Source of the DNA: Flavobacterium potami
Lineage (GTDB): Bacteria; Bacteroidota; Bacteroidia; Flavobacteriales; Flavobacteriaceae
NCBI RefSeq assembly: GCF_020026915.1
Contig: NZ_JAINUY010000004.1
Coordinates: 1 to 64,000, forward strand
Direction: 5' to 3'
Length of the DNA: 64,000 nt
How positions within the stretch are numbered: the stretch's first letter is position 1; the number at the start of each line of letters is the position of its first letter. Under the pieces are notes generated by a model, which worked only from the letters and a program-made list of their open reading frames with translations, was not told where the DNA came from and made no database searches. The position numbers were made by a program, and so were the translations under genes. Shown in pieces: positions 1 through 7,338 of the stretch.

Positions 1-126
1 CAGTCGCAGTCGCAGTCGCAGTCGCAGTCGCAGTCGCAGTCGCAGTCGCAGTCGCAGTCGCAGTCGCAGTCGCAGTCGCAGTCGCAGTCGCAGTCGCAGT
101 CGCAGTCGCAGTCGCAGTCGCAGTCG
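1..126. repeat. (CAGTCG)21 hexanucleotide tandem repeat
   Basis: Twenty-one perfect copies of CAGTCG run from the first base to 126 with no mismatch, and the array is cut by the left edge so its full length is unknown. No frame on either strand contains a stop codon (QS, SR, VA; RL, DC, TA dipeptides). The unit length of 6 means copy-number changes would keep frame. It lies beyond the terminator at 130-170, so it is outside the transcript of the gene at 239-646. Confidence 0.97.
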
Positions 127-129
127 CCA

Positions 130-170
130 AATAAAAAAGTCCGAAAAAATATTTTTCGGACTTTTTTATT
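130..170. terminator. Bidirectional intrinsic terminator
   Basis: A 19-bp perfect inverted repeat (130-148 with 152-170; core AAAAAAGTCCGAAAAA) has a 3-nt loop and A/T runs on both sides, so it can end transcripts from either strand. It serves the minus-strand gene at 239-646. Confidence 0.85.
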
Positions 171-184
171 TTTTAATATACTTT

Positions 185-236
185 CTCAGACTTCAGAATT
201 TAAGTCTGGGCACTGAGACTAAGACTGAGACTGAAC
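185..236. repeat. CAGACT/GACTGA-rich intergenic repeat with short hairpin
   Basis: CAGACTT (187-193) pairs with AAGTCTG (202-208), followed by iterated CTGAGACT / AGACTGA words. The CAGTC/GACTG word recurs in the hexamer array at 1-126 and in the inverted repeats at 2439-2494 and 25251-25299, suggesting one family of low-complexity intergenic sequence. Confidence 0.55.
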
Positions 237-238
237 AC

Positions 239-646
239 TTACTTCACCATCACTCCTTCAACAAACAAAATCGGCACTTCTTCTGTTTTGTTTTCGTCAA
301 GCGAATTGGCTTTAAAAATGAACTTCTTATCGTATAAAGTATTTCCGATAAAGAAAGTCACCATAAACTCGTTATTAAGTGCTAAAAGGCTTTTTTCTAC
401 CAATTCTATTTTCACAACAGAAACAGATGGAACCTCAACAAAAGCATGACGCAGAATTGACGTTTTTTTCATTTCACCGTCAATTGTTCCGAAAGCTTTT
501 GAAACTACCATTACGCTGTCTAAGTTAAAATCGCTGTCGTTAACTAGATAAGCGTACCACACTTTTTCCATAAAATCGTCGCTCCATTCCTGCACTGCAG
601 CTAGAAACACGTTTTCAACTTCTGGAATTATTATATCTTTTTTCAT
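239..646 (-). CDS. Hypothetical protein downstream of pheS
   Basis: This 135-residue protein has no signal peptide or membrane segment, is acidic overall, and reads as a mixed alpha/beta soluble protein (begins MKKDIIIPEVENVF, ends VEGVMVK). I do not recognise its family. It is the next gene after pheS on the same strand, 80 nt away, but a perfect 12-bp inverted repeat lies in the gap, so co-transcription is possible rather than shown. The ATG at 646 is the only sensible start. It ends at a strong terminator. Its position next to pheS could lead to it being mislabelled as a synthetase subunit, but nothing in it resembles one. Confidence 0.7.
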   Translation of the reverse strand: MKKDIIIPEVENVFLAAVQEWSDDFMEKVWYAYLVNDSDFNLDSVMVVSKAFGTIDGEMKKTSILRHAFVEVPSVSVVKIELVEKSLLALNNEFMVTFFIGNTLYDKKFIFKANSLDENKTEEVPILFVEGVMVK

Positions 647-670
647 TTTTTTAGTAATTAGTAAAAAGTA

Positions 671-709
671 AATAGTGATTAGAAAGAAAGCTTCTCACTA
701 ATCACTATT
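671..709. repeat. 12-bp perfect inverted repeat between pheS and 239-646
   Basis: AATAGTGATTAG (671-682) pairs with CTAATCACTATT (698-709) around a 15-nt loop. There is no clear U-tract directly after it on the minus strand, so it may be a weak terminator, an attenuator, or just one of the palindromic repeats common in this window. Confidence 0.6.
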
Positions 710-726
710 CACTAAATAACTTTTTT

Positions 727-1752
727 TTAAATATTTGCTTTAAACTGCTCTAAGAAACGAACATCATTTTCGTAGAACATTCTAATATCTCCAATTTGGT
801 ATAAAAGCATTGCAATACGCTCAACTCCCATTCCGAAAGCAAATCCGTTGTATTCGTCTGGGTTGATATCACAGTTTTTCAAAACATTTGGATCTACCAT
901 TCCGCAACCTCCAATTTCTAACCAGCCCGTTCCTTTTGTGATTCTGTAATCGGTTTCGGTTTTTAATCCCCAATAGATATCAATCTCAGCACTTGGTTCT
1001 GTAAATGGGAAATAAGACGGACGAAGACGAATCTTAGATTTTCCGAACATTTCTTTAGTGAAATAAAGCAACGTCTGTTTCAAATCGGCGAAAGAAACAT
1101 CTTTATCAATGTATAATCCTTCCACTTGATGGAAAATACAATGCGAACGAGATGAAATTGCTTCGTTACGGAAAACACGTCCCGGAGAAATCGTACGAAT
1201 TGGCGGTTTATGATTTTCCATATAACGCACCTGAACAGACGAAGTATGCGTACGCAATAAAACATCTGGGTTTGTCTGAATGAAAAATGTATCCTGCATA
1301 TCACGAGCTGGGTGATATTCTGGTAAGTTCAATGCTGTAAAGTTATGCCAGTCGTCTTCGATTTCTGGACCTTCAGAAACGTTGAATCCGATATTAGCGA
1401 AAATATCAATGATTTGATTTTTAACGATAGAAATAGGGTGACGAGAACCAATAATTACGGGTTCTGCAGCACGTGTTAAATCTCCAAAAATACCTTTTGA
1501 CTCTTCTTTGCTTTCAAGTTCTTCCTGAATAACTCTTACTTTTTCTTCAGCAACAGCTTTTAAAGTATTTATAACTTGTCCAAAATCCTTTTTCTGGTCG
1601 TTTGGAATATTTTTAAATTCAGTAAAAAGTTCTTTCAACAAACCTTTACTACCTAAATATTTAATACGAAATTGTTCTAAAGATTCTTTGTTTTTTTCAT
1701 TAAAGGCTTTTGCTTCCTCTATATGTTGTTTTATCTTATCTATCATTTTCAT
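727..1752 (-). CDS. pheS: Phenylalanine--tRNA ligase alpha subunit
   Basis: Cytoplasmic catalytic subunit of the alpha2beta2 phenylalanyl-tRNA synthetase, which charges tRNA-Phe with phenylalanine using ATP. The 341-residue length is normal. The N-terminal ~100 residues form the tRNA-binding coiled coil (EEAKAFNEKNKESLEQFRIK), followed by the class II core: motif 1 near GSRHPISIVKNQI, motif 2 near GRVFRNEAISSRSH, and motif 3 near GFAFGMGVERIAML at the C-terminus. The start MKMIDKIKQ is used; the second Met two codons later is an equally good start. pheT is not in the window, so the two subunits are not adjacent here, as is usual in Bacteroidota. Confidence 0.97.
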   Translation of the reverse strand: MKMIDKIKQHIEEAKAFNEKNKESLEQFRIKYLGSKGLLKELFTEFKNIPNDQKKDFGQVINTLKAVAEEKVRVIQEELESKEESKGIFGDLTRAAEPVIIGSRHPISIVKNQIIDIFANIGFNVSEGPEIEDDWHNFTALNLPEYHPARDMQDTFFIQTNPDVLLRTHTSSVQVRYMENHKPPIRTISPGRVFRNEAISSRSHCIFHQVEGLYIDKDVSFADLKQTLLYFTKEMFGKSKIRLRPSYFPFTEPSAEIDIYWGLKTETDYRITKGTGWLEIGGCGMVDPNVLKNCDINPDEYNGFAFGMGVERIAMLLYQIGDIRMFYENDVRFLEQFKANI

Positions 1753-1901
1753 TCAGTTCTGAGAATACAAATTTAAGTATTTTGTTTCAAGTTTAATGTT
1801 TAAAGTTCAAAGTTTCCTTCGCAACTGCAAAACAGAATCCTTAAATTAATGTACAACTCGTTAAATCTCTAAAAATTATATGTTTCTAAATCTCTTTAAA
1901 A

Positions 1902-2429
1902 CTATTTTATTAGACTTAATTTTTCTTCTATATTCTTAATCTTTTCATGCCAATAATCTAAACCTTCCTGATTTCGAACGACTTCTTTTTTATAATTAGA
2001 AGAAATCCTTCCTAATTCGTACCAGTTTTTATTTGCATCGCGTTCTATTTCTTTTTTAGTTGAAGGTTCAACTCGATTACGCCAGAATTCCATATTTTTC
2101 AAATAGGTACTTTTTATTTCTTCAAAATATTCGATTAGCTTTTCCTTTGAATTCGGAATATATCCTGGACCACTGCACCCGCAAGAATGAAATGTAATTC
2201 CAACAGAATATAGACTTTTTAAATGTTCCCATTTCTTTAAATCGTCTTTTTTTGGCGATTCAAAATCCAATCCCATATTCGCCATCAATTCTCCACATTC
2301 AGGACATTTGGCTTCAAAACTCGATTTTTCTCCTTTTTTTATATCGCTCATTAATCTTCTTTTAAAAGTCTTTCGACAATTAAAACAGGCATAATGAGGT
2401 TTGTAGGATGTCATTGCATATCTGTACAT
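1902..2429 (-). CDS. Hypothetical protein with zinc-ribbon CxxC pairs
   Basis: This 175-residue soluble protein is not one I can name. Residues 15-45 hold two Cys pairs (CFNC and CPEC) spaced as in a zinc ribbon, and a further HSCGCSGPGY motif sits near residue 82. The C-terminal half is charged and helical (several EEI/KKE segments) and could be a coiled coil. Metal binding is inferred from the Cys spacing only. The start at 2429 gives MYRYAMTSYK; the Met six residues in (2414) is an alternative closer to the first Cys pair. It follows the gene at 2501-2857 on the same strand across a 71-nt gap filled by an inverted repeat. Confidence 0.65.
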   Translation of the reverse strand: MYRYAMTSYKPHYACFNCRKTFKRRLMSDIKKGEKSSFEAKCPECGELMANMGLDFESPKKDDLKKWEHLKSLYSVGITFHSCGCSGPGYIPNSKEKLIEYFEEIKSTYLKNMEFWRNRVEPSTKKEIERDANKNWYELGRISSNYKKEVVRNQEGLDYWHEKIKNIEEKLSLIK

Positions 2430-2438
2430 ATCTTTAAA

Positions 2439-2494
2439 GTTTTCAGTCGCGGTTTTCAGTCTCAGTACTGCAAACTGCGACTGCGACTGAAAAC
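2439..2494. repeat. CAGTCG-type inverted repeat
   Basis: GTTTTCAGTCGC (2439-2450) is mirrored by GCGACTGAAAAC (2483-2494). The centre contains more CAGTCT/GACTGC words. It carries the same CAGTCG hexamer as the array at 1-126 and fills the gap between two minus-strand genes. Confidence 0.65.
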
Positions 2495-2500
2495 TAAAAA

Positions 2501-2857
2501 CTATTCAATAAGTTTTCTTTCTAAAAAATAATTTACAATTGCTTCTTTCATTAAAACCGATTGTTCGCCTGCCTTTAACGGCGGCAATTGTTCTTTTACT
2601 TTGTAATGCGGCCAGCCTTCTTCGTCAAAATATTCGAATTCGTAAAATCCGTATGGTTCTAATAATCGGCAGATTGCAATATGCATTAAGTTCAGTTTTT
2701 CATCTTTTTTGTATTCGCGGTGCACTTTTCCGTATTCCTGAACTCCGATTAGGTAAATTATAGAATCCAAATCTAAATCTTCGCCTTGCGAAAATTGATT
2801 AGAAAGTATATCAACGAGCTTTTCCCATCGCTCTTTTAATTGTGTATCTCTAGACAT
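2501..2857 (-). CDS. Conserved-looking hypothetical protein
   Basis: This 118-residue cytoplasmic protein starts MSRDTQLKERWEKL and has no signal peptide, membrane segment or recognisable catalytic motif. It is rich in Glu, Tyr and Leu, with a central segment LLEPYGFYEFEYFDEEGWPH and a helical C-terminus. I do not recognise the family. It is divergently placed from cvpA across a ~260 bp gap and is the first gene of a minus-strand run with the zinc-ribbon protein. Codon use matches its neighbours. Its reality is supported by length, clean start and lack of a competing frame. Confidence 0.65.
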   Translation of the reverse strand: MSRDTQLKERWEKLVDILSNQFSQGEDLDLDSIIYLIGVQEYGKVHREYKKDEKLNLMHIAICRLLEPYGFYEFEYFDEEGWPHYKVKEQLPPLKAGEQSVLMKEAIVNYFLERKLIE

Positions 2858-3062
2858 TTGATTTTTGATTTTTGATTGTAGATTTTAGATTGCTGATTTA
2901 CAAAATATAATTCTGAAGGATCAGAAACGCAATCTAACTCTAAAATTAGAGTTGCAAAGATACATACTCTTTACATAAAATGTATACAGAAGCTTTGTAG
3001 TTGTTTTTTAGCTCAAAACCTTTGTCACTTTGTCACTCTGAACCTTTGCCACTTTGAAACCC

Positions 3063-3090
3063 TTGTCCCTCAAAAAAAGACCTATCTTTG
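3063..3090 (+). promoter_or_regulatory. Bacteroidota-type promoter of the CvpA-family gene
   Basis: A TTG at 3063-3065, 17 nt, then TATCTTTG at 3083-3090 fits the Bacteroidota sigma-A pattern TTTG / TAnnTTTG. The start codon follows 26 nt later. The 60 bp just upstream is a string of CTTTGTCACTTTG-like words that resemble repeated -7 boxes. Confidence 0.55.
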
Positions 3091-3116
3091 CGCCTCATTA
3101 AACACCAAACCAAAAC

Positions 3117-3647
3117 ATGAGTTTTTTTGATATTATCGTTGGCGCGCTTTTGTGCTATAGTTTATACAAAGGCATTAAAAACGGACTTTTTGTAGAAATT
3201 GCTTCTTTTATTTCTTTACTATTAGGAATTTATCTCGCGATTAAATTTTCTTCGCTAATGACCGGAATGATTTCAAAACATGTTTCGTGGAATCCGACCA
3301 ATATTCAGATTACGGCTTTTATCTTAACTTTTATTTTGGTTGTTATTGGCGTTTATTTCTTAGCGAAAATTTTAACCGGAATTGCCGATTTCGCCATGTT
3401 AGGCTGGATGAATAAATTAGGAGGCGGATTTTTCAGGATATTAAAAACGATTCTAATTCTAAGTATTTTTATTGCTCTATTCGAAAAGATCAATTTCAAT
3501 AACACTTTTGCAAAACAAGAAACTTTGGATAAATCTATTTTCTATAATCCGGTGAAAAAAGTAGCTGCTTTTGTATATCCGTCAATCGAAAAATGGTACG
3601 AAAGTTTTAAGAAGGAACATTCGGAGAAATCGGAAGAAAAAGAATAA
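3117..3647 (+). CDS. CvpA family inner-membrane protein
   Basis: This 176-residue protein has four hydrophobic segments (about 5-25, 28-48, 65-90 and 105-125) and a charged, Glu/Lys-rich cytoplasmic tail. The opening MSFFDIIVGALLCYSLYKGI and the pattern of short membrane helices match the CvpA family, linked in Escherichia coli to colicin V production and membrane homeostasis; the molecular function remains unclear. Length is typical. It is the first gene of a plus-strand run with its own promoter, and it is followed immediately by a copy of the GTCAGGCTGAG palindromic repeat. Confidence 0.85.
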   Translation: MSFFDIIVGALLCYSLYKGIKNGLFVEIASFISLLLGIYLAIKFSSLMTGMISKHVSWNPTNIQITAFILTFILVVIGVYFLAKILTGIADFAMLGWMNKLGGGFFRILKTILILSIFIALFEKINFNNTFAKQETLDKSIFYNPVKKVAAFVYPSIEKWYESFKKEHSEKSEEKE

Positions 3648-3655
3648 TCTTGTTT

Positions 3656-3720
3656 GTCAGGCTGAGTGAAGTCGAAGCCACGTCCCAATTGGAGCGCCCT
3701 TCGACTTCGCTCAGGGTGAC
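3656..3720. repeat. GTCAGGCTGAG...CTTCGCTCAGGGTGAC palindromic repeat, copy 1
   Basis: A 65-bp element whose ends are inverted (GTCAGGCTGAGTGAAGTCGA with TCGACTTCGCTCAGGGTGAC). The same 65-bp element recurs at 6925-6989 and 7254-7318. It lies just after the CvpA-family gene and resembles REP elements dispersed in Bacteroidota genomes. Confidence 0.85.
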
Positions 3721-3843
3721 ATTCGTTTTTAAAGCAAATTTTGCTTAACGCAGACAAAACATTTCATTTTCAAATATTTGCAAGAAATATTTTATCTTGC
3801 TCCGTATTTCCAACAACCGATTTAACCAAAAATCAAAACCAAT

Positions 3844-4944
3844 ATGTTGTATTTAACGGGCATTATAATTACCTTTTTTCTGGTTGTTATTCTCTCAAGT
3901 AAGAAAAACAAAAGTGATGCCGATAAAATTCTGGCGCTTTGGCTGTTTTTTACAGGATTTCATTTGTTTTTATATTACCTACATTACAAAAACGACTTTG
4001 CTTCGTTTCCTTTTTTATTAGGTTTAGAACTTCCAATGCCGTTACTTCAAGGTCCGTTTTTGTATTTATATACTTCGGCTTTGACGAATCAAAATCAGAA
4101 TAAAAAATACAATCTTTTACACTTTTTGCCTTTTGTAATTGCCATTTTGTTTTTGATGCCTTTTTTCTCTCTTTCATTTGAAGAAAAATTAAAAGTATTC
4201 CAAAATGAAGGAAAAGGGTATGAAAATTTGATTCTGATTTTATACAGCGCCATTTTACTTTCTGGTATTGTGTACGCCTTACTTTCGCTCCAAAAACTTT
4301 CAAAACACCGAAAAAATATCTCGGATCAGTTTTCTTTTAATGAAAAAATCAATCTACGTTGGCTTCAATATTTAATTCTCGGCTCCAGTATTATCTGGAT
4401 TGTTGTCATTTTTTATGAAGACGAATATATTTTCTCTTTTGTAGTTTTCTATCTGATGTTTATTGGTTATTTCGGCATCAAACAAGTTGGAATATTTACG
4501 AATCAAAGCGTAAACGAAAATGCATTTTTGACTATTTCTGCTAATGAAAATATCGAAATTGAAACTGTTTCAGAAAAAGTAAAATACGAAAAATCAGGTT
4601 TAAGCAATACCGAACTGCAATCCATTCATCAAAAATTAAATGAAATTATGACGAATGAAAAGCTGTATAAAAATCCTGATTTGACTTTAACCGAATTATC
4701 TCAAAAATTGAATGTGCATCCGAATGTACTTTCTCAAGTTATCAATTCAGCCGAAGGAACAAACTTTTACGATTATATCAATTCACAACGTGTAGAAGAA
4801 TTTCAAAAACTGATTCTTTTGCCCGAAAACCAAAAATTCACTTTACTTTCTGTCGCTTTTGAATGTGGTTTTAATTCGAAAACAGCTTTTAATAGAAATT
4901 TCAAAAAAGTTACTGGACTTTCGCCGTCTGAATATTTGAAGTAA
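3844..4944 (+). CDS. Membrane-anchored AraC-family transcriptional regulator
   Basis: A 366-residue protein with an N-terminal multi-pass membrane domain (about seven hydrophobic helices within residues 1-220) fused to a C-terminal AraC/XylS DNA-binding domain (about 265-366). The two helix-turn-helix units are visible: LTLTELSQKLNVHPNVLSQV and the signature FNSKTAFNRNFKKVTGLSPSE. This architecture is common in Bacteroidota, where the membrane part is thought to sense an external or lipid signal. The ATG at 3844 starts a clean first helix. The following lipoprotein hydrolase and outer-membrane gene on the same strand may be its targets, although a 254-bp gap with a repeat separates them. Confidence 0.9.
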   Translation: MLYLTGIIITFFLVVILSSKKNKSDADKILALWLFFTGFHLFLYYLHYKNDFASFPFLLGLELPMPLLQGPFLYLYTSALTNQNQNKKYNLLHFLPFVIAILFLMPFFSLSFEEKLKVFQNEGKGYENLILILYSAILLSGIVYALLSLQKLSKHRKNISDQFSFNEKINLRWLQYLILGSSIIWIVVIFYEDEYIFSFVVFYLMFIGYFGIKQVGIFTNQSVNENAFLTISANENIEIETVSEKVKYEKSGLSNTELQSIHQKLNEIMTNEKLYKNPDLTLTELSQKLNVHPNVLSQVINSAEGTNFYDYINSQRVEEFQKLILLPENQKFTLLSVAFECGFNSKTAFNRNFKKVTGLSPSEYLK

Positions 4945-4955
4945 GTTTTTTTAAT

Positions 4956-5059
4956 CTCGCAAAGACGCTAAGTCGCAAAGTTTTTTCTGCCACATATTTT
5001 AAAAAATCTGTTTAAATCTGCGTGAAACAAAAAACTTTGCGCCTTAGCGTCTTTGCGAG
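4956..5059. repeat. CTCGCAAAGACGC inverted-repeat element
   Basis: CTCGCAAAGACGCTAAGTCG near 4956 is mirrored by CGCCTTAGCGTCTTTGCGAG ending at 5059, giving a ~104-bp element with ends inverted. A related half (CTCGCAAAGACGCAGAGACG) sits inside the repeat at 13646-13746, so this is a dispersed family. Confidence 0.7.
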
Positions 5060-5198
5060 CAAATTTCAGCAAGAAAAAAACTTAGTCCCTTAGCCTCTCA
5101 GCAACTTAGCCCCTTTTAAAAAAGACCCACCTTACAAGTTGGGGCGACCCATATTAGCTGGAACAACATCTTTGCATAAACTTTTAAAAAACTATGCA

Positions 5199-6191
5199 AT
5201 GAAAACCAAGGTGTTATATTCGGCTGTAATGGCTTTTTCTATTTTCTTTTTCCTTAGTTGTGAAAATGAAAATAATATTGATGAATCTGGAAATTTAGTT
5301 CCGAAAACGGTCGACGAAGATCCTTCGCTTCCATCGATTTTTGTAAACGGAACACACTTACATTCTGAGACTTTTGGAAATCCAAATGATCCGATGTTGG
5401 TCTTTTTACACGGCGGCCCTGGCTCAGACTATCGAAACGGATTAAATGTACAGCAACTTGCCGACAAAGGCTTTTATGTTGTTTTTTACGATCAGCGCGG
5501 TTCGGGATTATCCAAAAGACATGACAAGAAAAGTTATTCCATTCAATTGGTTTTGGATGATTTGACAGAAGTTATTGCTTATTACAGAACTTCTCCCACT
5601 CAGAAAATATTTTTATTTGGTCATTCTTGGGGAGCGATGTTAGGAGCGGCTTATGTCAATTCGTATCCTGATAAAATCGACGGATTAATTCTTGCCGAAC
5701 CTGGTGGACTCAACAAAAAACTTCTCGACGAATATGGCGAAATGAGCCGTAAAATCAACATTTTTTCTGAGGTTACGAGTAATCTTTTGTACGTCGATCA
5801 GTTTATTACAGGAAAAGAAAATCAGCATGCAATTTTAGATTATAAATACGGAATCTCTTCGAGTTTTTCTTATGCGAAAGGAAATACAGAAGGCATTCCG
5901 GGACCTTCTCCGTTTTGGAGAATCGGAACAACTGTTTTAGAAAGTTTCATCGATATTTCAGAAAATGATGGTTTTGATTTCACGACAAATCTTGCTCAAT
6001 ATCAAACGAAAGTTTTGTTTTTATATGGAGAATTAAACAAATCATACGGATTGAGTTTTGCTCAAAAAGAAGCCGCTTATTTCCCTGTTTCTGAAATTGA
6101 AGAAGTAAAAGGAACAGGCCACGAAATGATTTATTTCAAATGGGAAAATGTCGAGCCTTTAGTGTTGAGTTATTTAAACAATCTAAAATAA
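5199..6191 (+). CDS. Lipoprotein alpha/beta hydrolase (proline iminopeptidase-like)
   Basis: The predicted lipoprotein begins MKTKVLYSAVMAFSIFFFLS followed by the lipobox Cys. I chose the ATG at 5199 over an upstream one (5139) because only this start puts the signal sequence at the N-terminus. The hydrolase fold shows the oxyanion motif HGGPGSD, the strand YDQRGSGLS, the nucleophile elbow GHSWGAML and a late catalytic His in GTGHEM, as in prolyl aminopeptidase-type hydrolases. The natural substrate cannot be read from sequence; a peptidase or esterase in the periplasm or at the outer membrane is likely. It is 5 nt from the next gene, so the two are probably an operon. Confidence 0.85.
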   Translation: MKTKVLYSAVMAFSIFFFLSCENENNIDESGNLVPKTVDEDPSLPSIFVNGTHLHSETFGNPNDPMLVFLHGGPGSDYRNGLNVQQLADKGFYVVFYDQRGSGLSKRHDKKSYSIQLVLDDLTEVIAYYRTSPTQKIFLFGHSWGAMLGAAYVNSYPDKIDGLILAEPGGLNKKLLDEYGEMSRKINIFSEVTSNLLYVDQFITGKENQHAILDYKYGISSSFSYAKGNTEGIPGPSPFWRIGTTVLESFIDISENDGFDFTTNLAQYQTKVLFLYGELNKSYGLSFAQKEAAYFPVSEIEEVKGTGHEMIYFKWENVEPLVLSYLNNLK

Positions 6192-6196
6192 AAGAC

Positions 6197-6871
6197 ATGA
6201 AAGCAATAGTAGCATTAATTACATTTCTCATTTCGCTTCTTATGTCTAGCTTTTTACAAGCACAAACCATAAATTGGGAAAATCTAAAAAGTGAAGAAAA
6301 ACATATTCTGAATGTCAATGCGGGTTGGGATTATAGTTTTGCATATGGTTTGAGTTATGGTTATCATTTAAAAACTAAAATGCCAATAATTCTAGAAAGT
6401 TCATTTTCTCTTGCGTCAGGCGAAGTGATTTTTGATGATTTCAAAACTAAAATTGGCGGACAAATAAATGTGTTTCAAATTGAAAATTTCCGTTTCAACG
6501 CAGCCATTCACGGAATTTACCGAAGATACGAAAACCCGATTGTGACTTTGCAGAATTTTGGTGCCGATGCTTCGACTACAATTGGTTATTATAAACCGAA
6601 ATGGTTTGTCGCGGGAGAATTTGGTTTTGATAAAGCGATTGTCACACATTTTAAACATTCGGAAATTTACAAAGAAGTATATCCAGAAGTAAAAAACGGT
6701 TGGTATGAACCATCAACGGGAGGAAATTTCAATTTCGGAATTCAAGGCGGTTACTCTTTCAACAAAAGCGATTTGACATTAAGAGCCGGAAAAGTTATGA
6801 CGCAAGATTTTAAATCAACACCATTGATTCCTTTTTATTTGCAAATTGGATATAGTTATAAATTGGATTGA
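6197..6871 (+). CDS. Outer-membrane-like beta-strand protein, function unknown
   Basis: This 224-residue protein starts MKAIVALITFLISLLMSSFL with a signal peptide ending near LQAQ. I chose this ATG, 5 nt after the hydrolase stop, over an upstream in-frame ATG that overlaps the hydrolase. The mature part alternates short hydrophobic strands with Gly, Tyr and Asn turns (LSYGYHLKTKMPIILESSFS) and ends in an aromatic strand FYLQIGYSYKLD, as in small outer-membrane beta-barrels. No specific family is recognised. Likely co-transcribed with the lipoprotein hydrolase. A hairpin at 6881-6913 follows it. Confidence 0.7.
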   Translation: MKAIVALITFLISLLMSSFLQAQTINWENLKSEEKHILNVNAGWDYSFAYGLSYGYHLKTKMPIILESSFSLASGEVIFDDFKTKIGGQINVFQIENFRFNAAIHGIYRRYENPIVTLQNFGADASTTIGYYKPKWFVAGEFGFDKAIVTHFKHSEIYKEVYPEVKNGWYEPSTGGNFNFGIQGGYSFNKSDLTLRAGKVMTQDFKSTPLIPFYLQIGYSYKLD

Positions 6872-6874
6872 TAA

Positions 6875-7009
6875 AAAACGAAACCCGACAGGCTTTAAAA
6901 ACCTGTCGGGTTTACTTTACGTTTGTCAGGCTGAGCGGAGTCGAAGCCCAGTCTCAATTGGAGCGCCCTTCGACTTCGCTCAGGGTGACAATAATTATTA
7001 AAAAACAAT
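6875..7009. repeat. 135-bp direct duplication, copy A
   Basis: 6875-7009 and 7204-7338 are near-identical 135-bp direct repeats. Each holds a terminator-like hairpin (AAACCCGACAGG...CCTGTCGGGTTT; 6881-6913 here), a copy of the 65-bp GTCAGGCTGAG palindrome (6925-6989), and a 20-bp tail matching the last codons of the GH95 gene. Confidence 0.85.
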
Positions 7010-7030
7010 TTTCATTAGAATGGAGAAAGA

Positions 7031-7197
7031 AGCCTCAGCGAGGCGAAATATTTATAGAAATTCATTTGAGCACATACAAAAAAGCTCCAGCGGAGCGACA
7101 TATAAATTTATCCACACAATGAATATGTCGCTCCGCTGGAGCTCTTCTATCTTGAACATTTGTTATTTGCTATAAATATTTCGCTCCTCTGGAGCTT
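7031..7197. repeat. Nested inverted repeats (AGCTCCAGCGGAGCG family)
   Basis: An inner perfect 21-bp inverted repeat (7083-7103 with 7123-7143; AGCTCCAGCGGAGCGACATA) sits inside an outer imperfect one (7031-7056 with 7170-7197; AGGCGAAATATTTATAG). Both arms carry the CTCCGCTGGAGCT word. The unit sits exactly between the two 135-bp direct repeats. Confidence 0.8.
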
Positions 7198-7203
7198 AGT
7201 TTG

Positions 7204-7338
7204 AAAACGAAACCCGACAGGCTTTAAAAACCTGTCGGGTTTACTTTACGTTTGTCAGGCTGAGCGAAGTCGAAGCCCAGTCCCAATTAGAGCGCCCTTC
7301 GACTTCGCTCATGGTGACTATAATTATTCAAAAACAAT
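7204..7338. repeat. 135-bp direct duplication, copy B
   Basis: Second copy of the duplication, containing the hairpin at 7210-7242 and the palindrome at 7254-7318. It overlaps the last ~15 bp of the GH95 coding sequence, which ends at 7324, so the hairpin also serves as the 3' end of the polysaccharide utilisation locus transcript. Confidence 0.85.

Noticed and set aside
1-126. CRISPR array
   Set aside because: The unit is 6 bp with no spacers; it is a simple tandem repeat.
3542-3757. Minus-strand 71-residue reading frame (MSALSKICFKNECHPERS...)
   Set aside because: It covers the palindromic repeat and the 3' end of the CvpA-family gene; frames of the HPERSRR type are a known by-product of this repeat.
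6868-7122. Small gene over the intergenic repeats after the outer-membrane-like protein gene
   Set aside because: The frame runs through a hairpin, the 65-bp palindrome and a nested palindrome; the protein would be translated repeat DNA.
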